The position numbers were made by a program, and so were the translations under genes. A DNA stretch of 44,101 bases from an uncultured Nonlabens sp. (GTDB taxonomy: Bacteria > Bacteroidota > Bacteroidia > Flavobacteriales > Flavobacteriaceae), in contig NZ_CANLXZ010000030.1 of the NCBI RefSeq assembly GCF_947495285.1, forward strand, positions 1 through 44,101, in the 5' to 3' direction. Below are positions 18,422-26,402 of this stretch, in pieces (positions within the stretch are counted from its first letter, which is position 1; every line of letters begins with the position of its first letter). The notes under the pieces are model-generated. The model was not told the origin of the DNA. It did no database searches and saw only the letters and a program-made list of their open reading frames with translations.

Positions 18422-21226
18422 TTATTGTAATTTTTCTGCCAGATAAGGAGCTGTATAACTGTTTTTAACCTTTGCAACTTCTTCTGGAGTTCCTGCAGCG
18501 ACTAACTTACCACCTAGTTTTCCACCTTGCGGGCCTAAATCAATTACATAATCAGCACATTTTACTAGATCCATGTTGTGTTCTATCACGATTACAGAAT
18601 GTCCTTTTTCTATTAATGCATTAAAACTGTCTAATAATTTATTAATATCGTGGAAATGAAGTCCAGTAGTAGGCTCGTCAAATATGAAAAGCGTTTTATC
18701 TGACGTGGTTCCTTTTACTAGAAAACTAGCTAGTTTAATACGTTGCGCCTCTCCACCAGATAGAGTAGAAGAGCTTTGTCCTAGAGTTACATACCCTAAT
18801 CCTACGTCTTGTAAAGGTTGTAGTTTTCTTGTGATTTTTGCTTCTTTGTTTGTATTAAAAAACGCTATCGCATCGTTAATAGTTAAGTTGAGAACATCGT
18901 CTATATTTTTATCGTAAAATTTTACTTCTAGAATCTCTTTCTTAAAACGTTTACCATTACAGGTTTCACATTTAAGAGTAACGTCTGCCATGAATTGCAT
19001 CTCGATGGTTACCTCGCCATCTCCTTTACAAGTCTCACATCTACCGCCATCTACATTAAAAGAAAAATGTTTTGCCTTATAGTTTCTTATTTTTGCAACT
19101 TTTTCATTTGCAAATAGATTACGTATGTCGTCATAAGCTTTAATGTAGGTTACAGGGTTAGATCTAGAGCTGCGACCTATAGGGTTTTGATCTATAAACT
19201 CAACTGTTTTAACATTTTCAAACTTACCGGATATCTCTGTAAATTGTCCAGCTTTAGTTCCATAACCACCTAATTTTTTTAAGATAGCTGGATATAGAAT
19301 TTGTTTTACTAGAGTAGATTTTCCACTACCAGAAACACCGGTTACCATAGTTAAAACACCTAATGGGAAACGTACATCTATATTCTGTAGATTATTCTGT
19401 CTCGCACCTTTTATATCTATATAATATTTGTTCGTTCTTCGCTTTCGCGGAAGCGGAATCTCCATAGATCCATTCAAATATTGTGCAGTAAGACTATCAG
19501 ATTTTAAGATCTCATCTAGTGTCCCTGCAGCAACCACCTCACCACCATGCGTACCAGCCTCTGGACCTATATCTATAATCTGGTCTGCGGCTTGCATGAT
19601 TTCTTCATCATGCTCCACGACAATGACCGTATTTCCTAAATCACGTAAATTCTTGAGTACTTTAATTAAACGATTTGTATCTCGTGGATGCAGTCCTATG
19701 CTAGGTTCATCCAGAATATACATACTACCTACCAGACTACTACCTAAAGATGTCGCTAGATTTATACGTTGTGATTCTCCACCAGAAAGGCTGTTAGATT
19801 TACGATTAAGGGTTAAATAATCTAGTCCTACATCAGATAAAAAAGCAAGTCTGTTATTGATTTCGATAAGTAAACGTTTTGCAATTTGTTTATCGTGATC
19901 GTTTAATTTTAATTCTTTAAAGAATAAGACCAACTCTTTAATAGGTAACGTTACTAGATCTGTTATGGTAGTGTCGGCTATTTTTACATAGTCCGCTTCT
20001 TTTCTTAATCTAGCGCCATTACAGTTGCTACACTTAGTTTTACCACGATATCGAGATAACATGACACGATTCTGTATCTTATAAGCTTTTGCTTCTAGTT
20101 CTTCAAAAAAGGAATGAATACCTTCAAAGTACTTGTTACCATCCCAAACCAGTTTTTTTTGCTTTTCAGTAAGTTCAAACCATGGTCGGTGAATAGGAAA
20201 GTCAAACTTGCTAGCGCTGTTTATAAGCTGGTTGTTATAATAAGACATGCTATCACCACGCCATGGGAAAACGGCTTGTTCATATATAGATAGTGCTGTG
20301 TTAGGAATAACCAGGTCTGCGTCTATGCCTATTACGTCTCCATAACCTTCACATCTAGGGCAAGCACCATAAGGATTATTAAAACTAAATAAATGCGGAT
20401 TAGGTTCTAGAAATTCTATGCCATCCAGTTCAAATTTATTAGTGAACTCACGCACTTTACTGCCGTCCATATGTTCTATAAAAGCAACTCCTTTTCCTTC
20501 AAAGAAAGCGGTATCAATAGCATCTGCCAGTCGATTATAAAAATCTTCATTATCTCGCACGATAATACGGTCTATGACTATTTTTACTTCGTCTTTTTCA
20601 GAATAAGTTAAATTTTCTTCGTCTATTCTATGGACGCTATCGTTTATTTTTATACGTGTAAAACCTTGTTGTAAGAGAACCTGCAGTTGTGCAGCGATAT
20701 CTCGTTTACCTTTAACTATAAGTCTGGTAGTTAATAACAGTTTAGACCCTTCGTGCTGTTGTTTTACATAATTTACAACGTCTGTTACGGTATCCTTTTT
20801 CACCTCGTCGCCAGAGATAGGTGAGTAGGTGCGCCCTATACGAGCAAATAATAATTTTAAATAATCATAAATCTCTGTAGTAGTTCCTACGGTAGACCTA
20901 GGGTTAGTAGAATTTACTTTTTGCTCTATAGCAATGGCAGGTGCAATACCTTTAATATATTCTACTTTGGGTTTATTTAAACGCCCCAAAAACTGTCTTG
21001 CATAAGAGGAAAGACTTTCTACATAGCGACGTTGACCTTCTGCATATAGGGTGTCAAAAGCAAGGGAGGATTTACCACTACCAGATAAACCGGTTATAAC
21101 AACGAGTTTATTTCTAGGGATAACAGCGTCTAAATCTTTTAGATTGTGTAGTTGTGCGCCTTTAATAAGAATATTCTCTTTGGGGCTTAACTGGTCTATA
21201 TCGGCAAACAATTTTGTTTCTGGCAT
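18422..21226 (-). CDS. uvrA: UvrA, excinuclease ABC subunit A
   Basis: The damage-recognition ATPase of nucleotide excision repair, 934 residues, full length. Two ABC modules are visible: Walker A GLSGSGKSS (46-54) and GVSGSGKST (about 630); signatures LSGGESQRINLA and LSGGEAQRIKLA; Walker B YILDEPSIGLHPRD and FIFDEPTTGLHFHD. The zinc modules show CPRCEGYGD, CSNCNGARLRKE, and the C-terminal CETCKGDG...CETCNGKR pair. A copy of the dispersed palindrome at 19440-19455 encodes LPRKR in the linker between the two ABC halves (about residue 590), a place that tolerates variation. Upstream, TTTG-N17-TATCTTTG forms a complete flavobacterial promoter only five bases before the ATG, predicting a leaderless mRNA. 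It is divergent from an ECF sigma gene. Confidence 0.98.
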   Translation of the reverse strand: MPETKLFADIDQLSPKENILIKGAQLHNLKDLDAVIPRNKLVVITGLSGSGKSSLAFDTLYAEGQRRYVESLSSYARQFLGRLNKPKVEYIKGIAPAIAIEQKVNSTNPRSTVGTTTEIYDYLKLLFARIGRTYSPISGDEVKKDTVTDVVNYVKQQHEGSKLLLTTRLIVKGKRDIAAQLQVLLQQGFTRIKINDSVHRIDEENLTYSEKDEVKIVIDRIIVRDNEDFYNRLADAIDTAFFEGKGVAFIEHMDGSKVREFTNKFELDGIEFLEPNPHLFSFNNPYGACPRCEGYGDVIGIDADLVIPNTALSIYEQAVFPWRGDSMSYYNNQLINSASKFDFPIHRPWFELTEKQKKLVWDGNKYFEGIHSFFEELEAKAYKIQNRVMLSRYRGKTKCSNCNGARLRKEADYVKIADTTITDLVTLPIKELVLFFKELKLNDHDKQIAKRLLIEINNRLAFLSDVGLDYLTLNRKSNSLSGGESQRINLATSLGSSLVGSMYILDEPSIGLHPRDTNRLIKVLKNLRDLGNTVIVVEHDEEIMQAADQIIDIGPEAGTHGGEVVAAGTLDEILKSDSLTAQYLNGSMEIPLPRKRRTNKYYIDIKGARQNNLQNIDVRFPLGVLTMVTGVSGSGKSTLVKQILYPAILKKLGGYGTKAGQFTEISGKFENVKTVEFIDQNPIGRSSRSNPVTYIKAYDDIRNLFANEKVAKIRNYKAKHFSFNVDGGRCETCKGDGEVTIEMQFMADVTLKCETCNGKRFKKEILEVKFYDKNIDDVLNLTINDAIAFFNTNKEAKITRKLQPLQDVGLGYVTLGQSSSTLSGGEAQRIKLASFLVKGTTSDKTLFIFDEPTTGLHFHDINKLLDSFNALIEKGHSVIVIEHNMDLVKCADYVIDLGPQGGKLGGKLVAAGTPEEVAKVKNSYTAPYLAEKLQ
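19440..19455. repeat. Dispersed palindrome copy 4 (inside uvrA)
   Basis: CGCTTTCGCGGAAGCG, one mismatch from the consensus. On the coding strand it reads CTT CCG CGA AAG CG, giving LPRKR in the linker between the UvrA ATPase halves. Confidence 0.85.
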
Positions 21227-21231
21227 AGGTA

Positions 21232-21260
21232 CAAAGATAATAGGGACTTAGTCCTTCAAA
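21232..21260 (-). promoter_or_regulatory. uvrA promoter with palindrome in the spacer
   Basis: On the minus strand, -33 TTTG (21260-21257), 17 bases, then -7 TATCTTTG (21239-21232). Both boxes and the spacing fit the flavobacterial consensus. The spacer contains the perfect inverted repeat GGACT-t-AGTCC (21244-21254), placed where a repressor would block polymerase. The -7 box ends five bases before the uvrA ATG. Confidence 0.7.
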
Positions 21261-21431
21261 AAATCGTTTATTGTAATAAATATGTTAAAAATTGATATCA
21301 CTTTTGTATTTGTGGAATAAAAGTTGGTATATTTAGACCGTAAATAAATTCTAAATAGACTGCCTATACTATAACATTACTTTAAAAATTCTGATCAAGG
21401 CTTTATCTGAGATCACCTAAGTTGTTATATT

Positions 21432-22016
21432 ATGAAATTAGAAAATGTAAAAGATGCTGCGTTAGTAACTCAGTACATAGAAGGTAATGAAAAGGGATTA
21501 GAAATCCTTATCGCACGTCATAAGCAAAGAATCTACAGTTTTATTTTTTCTAAAGTAATGGATCGTGACATTACGGAGGACATATTTCAAGATACTTTTA
21601 TTAAAGTAATACTTACCCTTAAAAAGGGAAAGTATAATGAAGAAGGTAAATTTCTTCCTTGGGTAATGCGTATCGCGCATAACCTAGTCATCGACCATTT
21701 CCGTCGTGTTAAGCGCATGCCTAAATTTCAATCTCGCAATGATTTTGATATTTTTGATGTGATAAGTGATGGAGAAGAAAGTATGGAGTTTGAGATGATA
21801 ACTAGTCAGGTACATGAGGATGTAAAACGTCTGGTAGAAGAACTGCCAGAAGATCAAAAAGAAGTACTCATTATGCGTATTTTTAAAGAGATGTCATTCA
21901 AAGAAATAGCGGCATCTACAGGCGTTAGTATCAACACAGCTTTAGGAAGAATGCGATATGCGTTGATCAATTTACGTAAAGTGATAGATAAGCATAATAT
22001 CGTATTAACAAAATAA
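21432..22016 (+). CDS. ECF-type RNA polymerase sigma factor
   Basis: A 194-residue sigma-70 family, extracytoplasmic-function type factor. Region 2 is seen at about 25-95 (YSFIFSKVMDRDITEDIFQDTFIKV, then FLPWVMRIAHNLVIDHFRR) and region 4 at about 135-185 (LPEDQKEVLIMRIFKEMSFKEIAASTGVSINTALGRMRYAL, a helix-turn-helix that reads the -35 element). The length is typical. No anti-sigma gene of the FecR type follows; instead a 48-residue protein is encoded 74 bases downstream. Divergent from uvrA across 205 bases. Target genes cannot be told from the sequence. Confidence 0.95.
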   Translation: MKLENVKDAALVTQYIEGNEKGLEILIARHKQRIYSFIFSKVMDRDITEDIFQDTFIKVILTLKKGKYNEEGKFLPWVMRIAHNLVIDHFRRVKRMPKFQSRNDFDIFDVISDGEESMEFEMITSQVHEDVKRLVEELPEDQKEVLIMRIFKEMSFKEIAASTGVSINTALGRMRYALINLRKVIDKHNIVLTK

Positions 22017-22090
22017 ATCTCTTTTTCTATTCATTTCTTATAATATTGTTTTGAAAAGTGCGTTTAATTCAAAAATAAACTTACTAGCAC

Positions 22091-22237
22091 ATGCCAAAAC
22101 TTTACAATGAATCATTCCCAGAACCTGTGAAACCGACAGGACCTAGAAAAGAGACTATCCATTTTTTACTTAGCTTTTCTAAAGCATTGAGCGTTACTAA
22201 ATACAAGAACATGACGTTTGAAACTTTTAAAAATTGA
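22091..22237 (+). CDS. Small conserved-looking protein (48 residues) behind the sigma factor
   Basis: An ATG-to-TGA frame of 48 codons, below usual gene-calling cut-offs. It begins MPKLYNESFPEPVKPTGPRK and continues ETIHFLLSFSKALSV to end in TFETFKN. It starts 74 bases after the ECF sigma stop and is followed by a good terminator at 22277-22311, so the two are probably one transcript. The mix of a proline-rich start and an amphipathic helical segment is protein-like. From memory, similar short proteins with a PVxPxGPRKxTIxFLLxFSKAL core occur beside sigma factors in other Flavobacteriaceae, but I could not search. A role as a small partner of the sigma factor is speculation. Confidence 0.7.
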   Translation: MPKLYNESFPEPVKPTGPRKETIHFLLSFSKALSVTKYKNMTFETFKN

Positions 22238-22791
22238 CCTTACTTAGTCTACTATTCATATTTTTTAACTAGAACGACCATTTTCAATGCTACTGAGAAT
22301 GGTTTTCTTTTTAAATTAGGTATTACTTCTATCATGGAAGCATAGATCCACAACAGAATTAAATTCAAAAATGGTAAACAGTCTATGCTTGTTTCTATGG
22401 TTAGGAAAATGATTCTTTGTTCTTATAGTATATTGAAGAACATCTAGTGGATGGGCGTTTGCTTATTACAGTAAACTCTGTTTACTTTATAATAAGTCGT
22501 TAATTCAACGACTGCTATTACTGTTTTTTTCCTTTTGTAAATCGTAAACTCTACTTAGTTTAGCCTCCTATTTTTTTCCAGTTGTAAAATAGGTAAATAT
22601 GAATTAATGTTTCTAATGTATATTTCTGACTACTTTTCATTAAAACCGTCTAGGCATTATATTTTTATTCAATAAGCTTTACATGCATGATCATTATTAA
22701 GTTTAATACATAGACCTTCAATTTGTTCCTTATGCTTTATTAATAAGGGTTATGGTAGGAGAATTGCATGACTGACGCCATATTTTTTTTA
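22238..22791. other. Gap of about 0.55 kb with several inverted repeats
   Basis: No supported gene. After the terminator at 22277-22311 there are: aagcataga/tctatgctt (22338-22346 and 22382-22390) enclosing gaatt-a-aattc; a composite hairpin at 22462-22496 (cttatta/taataag outside agtaaac/gtttact); an immediately adjoining agtcgtt/aacgact hairpin (22495-22513) with a seven-T run starting eight bases later; and cctatttt/aaaatagg (22567-22593). This could be a structured RNA or decayed DNA. Confidence 0.55.
22277..22311 (+). terminator. Rho-independent terminator of the sigma factor transcript
   Basis: Arms accattttca (22277-22286) and tgagaatggt (22294-22303), ten pairs with one G-T, loop of seven, then tttcttttt. 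It lies 40 bases after the stop of the 48-residue protein. Confidence 0.8.
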
Positions 22792-23376
22792 TTATAATTC
22801 TAACAAACGCTGCTTTACATGAAACTCTAGATCTTCAAAAAAGGCTCTGAAATGTCGCTCTAGTTCATTGTAATGCTTTACTAAATCTATAGGAGCAAAA
22901 TTCATTTTACTTCTTCCTTTTGTTCTATTATTCATTTGATATAGAATTCGAGAAATACCATCTACAGTTGCATAACTATGAATCCAGTTTTGTTCTACCA
23001 TGTGAGGTAAGAAATTCTGTACTTTATTAGGTAATATACTATAATGAAGGTGCAAGTCTTTATAGAATTCTTGCACATAGTCTTCTAGGGCCTGCTCATG
23101 AAAATCGGACCAGTTTGCAGCTAGAAAATGATCGTAATAAATATCTATTATAACACTGCTCCAGTGTCCATATTCTCCTCTTATTAAATCCTTACTTTTA
23201 CGCACAATAGGATGTGTGTCCGTAAAAGTGTCAATATGCCTATGTAAAATAATGCCTTGTGCCACACGATCAGGAAACATACTAAAATCCTTACCTCTGA
23301 CTGAGTCTGCTATAAAATTCCCTATTCTTAACTCTTTGTCTTCTTTTGATAAATATATGTGAGCCAGATAATTCAT
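22792..23376 (-). CDS. Acyl carrier protein phosphodiesterase (AcpH-like)
   Basis: A 194-residue protein of the ACP phosphodiesterase family (COG3124), which removes the 4'-phosphopantetheine arm from acyl carrier protein. It shows the family start MNYLAHIYLS, the GNFIADSVRGKD motif, HRHIDTFTDTHPIVRKSK with metal-binding His and Asp, and DIYYDHFLAANW. Full length for the family. Divergent from glmM with 62 bases between the start codons. No perfect promoter box was seen on this strand. Relatives in Bacteroidota have rarely been tested, so the enzymatic role follows from the family. Confidence 0.9.
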   Translation of the reverse strand: MNYLAHIYLSKEDKELRIGNFIADSVRGKDFSMFPDRVAQGIILHRHIDTFTDTHPIVRKSKDLIRGEYGHWSSVIIDIYYDHFLAANWSDFHEQALEDYVQEFYKDLHLHYSILPNKVQNFLPHMVEQNWIHSYATVDGISRILYQMNNRTKGRSKMNFAPIDLVKHYNELERHFRAFFEDLEFHVKQRLLEL

Positions 23377-23384
23377 AGTCTTAA

Positions 23385-23415
23385 TTGGGATTGCTTTTTA
23401 TAAAGATTACTTTTG
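23385..23415 (+). promoter_or_regulatory. glmM promoter
   Basis: -33 TTG (23385-23387), 20 bases, then -7 TACTTTTG (23408-23415), a full match to TTG-N17-23-TAnnTTTG. The -7 box ends 23 bases before the ATG at 23439. Confidence 0.65.
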
Positions 23416-23438
23416 TGGTAAATGTAAAGTAATAAACA

Positions 23439-24833
23439 ATGACTCTTATAAAATCTATATCAGGAATACGTGGTACCATAGGTGGTGCGCCGGGCGATAA
23501 TCTTACACCACTAGATGCTGTAAAATTTGCTAGTGCATATGCCATATGGATCAAAGAAAATTCTGGAAAATCAGCCCCTAAAGTTGTAATAGGTAGAGAC
23601 GCTAGAATAAGTGGTGCGATGATACAGTCACTGGTACAAAATACCTTAATAGGTATGGGATGCCATATTATTGATTTAGGTTTAAGTACTACACCTACCG
23701 TAGAACTGGCTGTACCTAATGAAAATGCCGACGGTGGTATTATTTTAACAGCAAGTCATAACCCTAAACAATGGAATGCTTTAAAATTATTAAATAATAA
23801 AGGAGAATTCTTAAACGGTGCTGAAGGACAGAAAATACTAGATTCTGCCGAGAGAGAGGATTTCAATTATGTTGAAGTTGATGATCTAGGAACCGTAAAA
23901 GTTATAAAAGATTACATCGACAGACATATTAAAATGGTGCTCGACATGCCAGTTACACAAATAGAGGCAGTAAAAGCAGCTGGTTTTAAAGTTGTTGTAG
24001 ATGGTGTAAACAGTACAGGTGGTATTGCTATCCCTGCACTTTGTAGAGCACTAGGAGTAGAAGTAGTAGAATTATACTGCGATCCTACAGGTCATTTTCC
24101 TCATAATCCAGAGCCTCTTAAAGAACACTTAGGAGATCTATGCAAAGCGGTAAAGACACATAACGCACACTTTGGTATTACCGTAGATCCAGATGTGGAT
24201 AGACTAGCATTTGTGGATGAGAATGGAGAAATGTTCGGTGAAGAGTACACGCTAGTAGCTTGTGCAGATTATATTCTAGGACATACTAAGGGTAATACGG
24301 TTTCTAACCTGTCTTCTTCTAGAGCATTAAGAGATGTGACAGAAAAGCACGGTGGTACCTATTATGCAGCTGCAGTAGGAGAGGTGAACGTTGTACAAAA
24401 AATGAAAGATAAAGATGCTGTTATAGGTGGAGAAGGTAATGGTGGTATTATCTATCCAGATTCTCATTATGGTCGCGATGCACTAGTAGGTGTTGCTATG
24501 TTTTTATCATTACTTACAGAAAAGAAAATGAAAGTAAGTGAATTAAGAGCCAGTTACCCATCTTATTTTATGAGTAAGAAAAAAGTACAGCTAGTAAAAG
24601 GTATGCCCGTAGACGCTATTCTAGAAGATATTCATACTCAATACAAGAGCGAAGATGTGACCAGTATAGATGGTATAAAAATAGATTTTGCAAACCAGTG
24701 GGTACACATGAGAAAATCAAATACAGAGCCTATTATACGCATCTATACAGAAGCACCATCTCAAAAAACAGCAGATGATCTAGCAAATCGTTTTATTGCT
24801 GAATTAGAGGAGATAGCATTACATCATTCTTAG
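23439..24833 (+). CDS. glmM: Phosphoglucosamine mutase
   Basis: A 464-residue alpha-D-phosphohexomutase that converts glucosamine-6-phosphate to glucosamine-1-phosphate for UDP-GlcNAc, peptidoglycan and lipid A. The active-site phosphoserine is Ser106 in TASHNPKQWNALK. The metal-binding loop is DPDVDRLAF, the sugar loop GEGNGGIIYP and the phosphate-binding loop RKSNTEPIIRIYTEA. It starts MTLIKSISGIRGTIGG, as in the Bacteroidota form. Some phosphomannomutases share these motifs, but the sequence type fits GlmM best. The last 41 bases overlap the 3' end of the convergent acyltransferase gene. Confidence 0.92.
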   Translation: MTLIKSISGIRGTIGGAPGDNLTPLDAVKFASAYAIWIKENSGKSAPKVVIGRDARISGAMIQSLVQNTLIGMGCHIIDLGLSTTPTVELAVPNENADGGIILTASHNPKQWNALKLLNNKGEFLNGAEGQKILDSAEREDFNYVEVDDLGTVKVIKDYIDRHIKMVLDMPVTQIEAVKAAGFKVVVDGVNSTGGIAIPALCRALGVEVVELYCDPTGHFPHNPEPLKEHLGDLCKAVKTHNAHFGITVDPDVDRLAFVDENGEMFGEEYTLVACADYILGHTKGNTVSNLSSSRALRDVTEKHGGTYYAAAVGEVNVVQKMKDKDAVIGGEGNGGIIYPDSHYGRDALVGVAMFLSLLTEKKMKVSELRASYPSYFMSKKKVQLVKGMPVDAILEDIHTQYKSEDVTSIDGIKIDFANQWVHMRKSNTEPIIRIYTEAPSQKTADDLANRFIAELEEIALHHS

Positions 24834-25704
24834 TATTCTCAAGAGTAGATTTCCATCTCTTATGAGACCATAAATAATATTCTGGTTGCTTGATGATTTG
24901 TTCTTCAAGCAACTGGAAAAATTTATCGGTAATTTCCCAGTCCTTTGTTTCTGATCCATTTTCTGAAACGGTGACAAATTCGGTCTCATAATAACCGCGT
25001 TTTACTTTCATTATTTTAAGAAACACCACTGCAGTGCCGTGCTCTCTAGCAATGCGCTCTGCACCTTTAAAAACAGCACTAGGTTTATTAAAGAAATTAG
25101 TAAAATATTGCGCACGTCCAGCTTTGGGAGATTGGTCTGCAACTAAGGCAAATAGTGCAGCTTCATTTTCTATAGATTTACTCATAAGCGTAGTAGCTTG
25201 TTTCATCGCTACCATTTCACTATTAAACTTTTTTCTTATGCTAACTATGAGATTATTAAACTTTTTATTTTTAAGTGGCTTATATACCGCATAAACCTTA
25301 TAGTCCAGCACATCATCTAGAACCATAGTCCATTCATAACTAGCTTGATGTCCGAACATTGCGATTATGGGTTGTTTCGCTTTTGCGAAAGCGTTAACCA
25401 TTTCTGGATTACTACAAGTAAACCTCTTTTTCATAGATTTTTTACTCATTCCCATAGATTTTATCATCTCTATAAAAATGTCGCAAAAGTGTTGGGTGCT
25501 TTTTTTTACTAATAGAGTTATCTCTTTATCATCCTTTTCAGGAAAAGCAATTTTTAAATTATTTCTTATAACATCTTTGCGGTAGCCTATGATATAATAA
25601 GTGATAAAGTAGAAAAAATCACTTATCAAATACACTATAGAAAAAGGTAATCTAGAAATGACCCACAAGAAGGGATATATCAAATAAAAAGCTAGGGCTT
25701 GCAT
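24793..25704 (-). CDS. LpxL/HtrB-like lysophospholipid or lipid A acyltransferase
   Basis: A 303-residue membrane-anchored acyltransferase. The N-terminus is one hydrophobic segment (MQALAFYLIYPFLWVISRLP and on), followed by KDVIRNNLKIAFPEK. The catalytic HX4E motif is His119 to Glu124 in GHQASYEW, and further family features are ADQSPKAG, FFNKPSAVFKGAERIA and YYLWSHKRWK at the C-terminus. In the family these enzymes add the secondary acyl chain of lipid A; Bacteroidota members are also annotated as lysophospholipid acyltransferases. The ATG at 25704 is used; two TTG codons lie in frame just before it. Residues 105-109 (AFAKA) are encoded by a palindrome copy. A TATATTTG box lies 14 bases upstream. 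The 3' end overlaps glmM by 41 bases, tail to tail. Confidence 0.9.
   Translation of the reverse strand: MQALAFYLIYPFLWVISRLPFSIVYLISDFFYFITYYIIGYRKDVIRNNLKIAFPEKDDKEITLLVKKSTQHFCDIFIEMIKSMGMSKKSMKKRFTCSNPEMVNAFAKAKQPIIAMFGHQASYEWTMVLDDVLDYKVYAVYKPLKNKKFNNLIVSIRKKFNSEMVAMKQATTLMSKSIENEAALFALVADQSPKAGRAQYFTNFFNKPSAVFKGAERIAREHGTAVVFLKIMKVKRGYYETEFVTVSENGSETKDWEITDKFFQLLEEQIIKQPEYYLWSHKRWKSTLENTKNDVMLSPLIQQ
25378..25393. repeat. Dispersed palindrome copy 5 (inside acyltransferase gene)
   Basis: CGCTTTTGCGAAAGCG, one mismatch. Read on the minus strand as GCT TTC GCA AAA GCG, giving AFAKA just before the conserved beta strand that leads to the HX4E catalytic motif. Confidence 0.85.
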
Positions 25705-25718
25705 CAACAAATTTTAAA

Positions 25719-25726
25719 CAAATATA
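25719..25726 (-). promoter_or_regulatory. -7 box of the acyltransferase gene
   Basis: On the minus strand TATATTTG fits TAnnTTTG and ends 14 bases before the ATG at 25704. No -33 partner was found. Confidence 0.45.
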
Positions 25727-25752
25727 CTATCTTGTATCTTATAAATTTATCC

Positions 25753-26388
25753 ATGTACGATCTAGATATAGTCACTATAGGTGTAATAGCTTCTAATTTA
25801 ATTATAAGCTTTAAAGGTTTTCAAGATTTTAATTTTAGAAGTAAATATCTTTTTAATATCGCAGGTATAGAAAGAGGTGAGAAATGGCGCTTTTTTACGA
25901 GTGGTTTTCTTCATGCAGATCAAGGCCATCTTTTTTTTAATATGTTGACGTTGTTTTTCTTTTCTGGTGGGGTAGTAGATGTTCTAGGAGATGTAAAATA
26001 CCTCATTATCTATCTAGTCAGTCTATTGGGTGGTAATTTCTTGAGTTACCTTATCCATAAAGATGAATTTCATTACAGCGCATTAGGTGCTAGTGGTGCA
26101 GTCTCTGGGATTATTTATAGCAGTATCTTACTAGACCCAGGAATGACTATATATTTTGTGCCAGGTTACGTTTTTGGAATAGGGTACTTAATCTACTCCT
26201 TTTATGGAATGAAAAAATTAAACGATAATATAGGGCACGATGCTCATTTCGGTGGTGCAGTAGCCGGTTTTATACTTACCTTAATTTATAATTTTGATGT
26301 AGTGTATACTAACACTATTACCGCGATAGGTTTACTAGCCGCGATAATTGTATTGTTTATTTTAATGCGATTTACAGGGAACCGTTAG
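25753..26388 (+). CDS. Rhomboid family intramembrane serine protease
   Basis: A 211-residue six-helix-type membrane protease that cuts within membrane helices. The catalytic pair is readable: Ser114 in GASGAVSG and His165 in DAHFGGAVAGF. The substrate-gating loop GEKWRFFTSGFLHAD followed by HLFFNMLTLFFF is also conserved. Hydrophobic segments appear around 1-20, 50-75, 80-98, 112-130, 135-150, 160-180 and 185-207. The ATG at 25753 is preferred over one 18 codons earlier, because the earlier one would overlap the divergent acyltransferase start and adds a non-family segment. Substrates are unknown. Confidence 0.92.
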   Translation: MYDLDIVTIGVIASNLIISFKGFQDFNFRSKYLFNIAGIERGEKWRFFTSGFLHADQGHLFFNMLTLFFFSGGVVDVLGDVKYLIIYLVSLLGGNFLSYLIHKDEFHYSALGASGAVSGIIYSSILLDPGMTIYFVPGYVFGIGYLIYSFYGMKKLNDNIGHDAHFGGAVAGFILTLIYNFDVVYTNTITAIGLLAAIIVLFILMRFTGNR

Positions 26389-26402
26389 ACACCTATATTC
26401 TC

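Noticed and set aside
19428..19820. 130-codon plus-strand frame inside uvrA
   Set aside because: Antisense to the conserved ABC signature and Walker B region of UvrA; no independent protein features.
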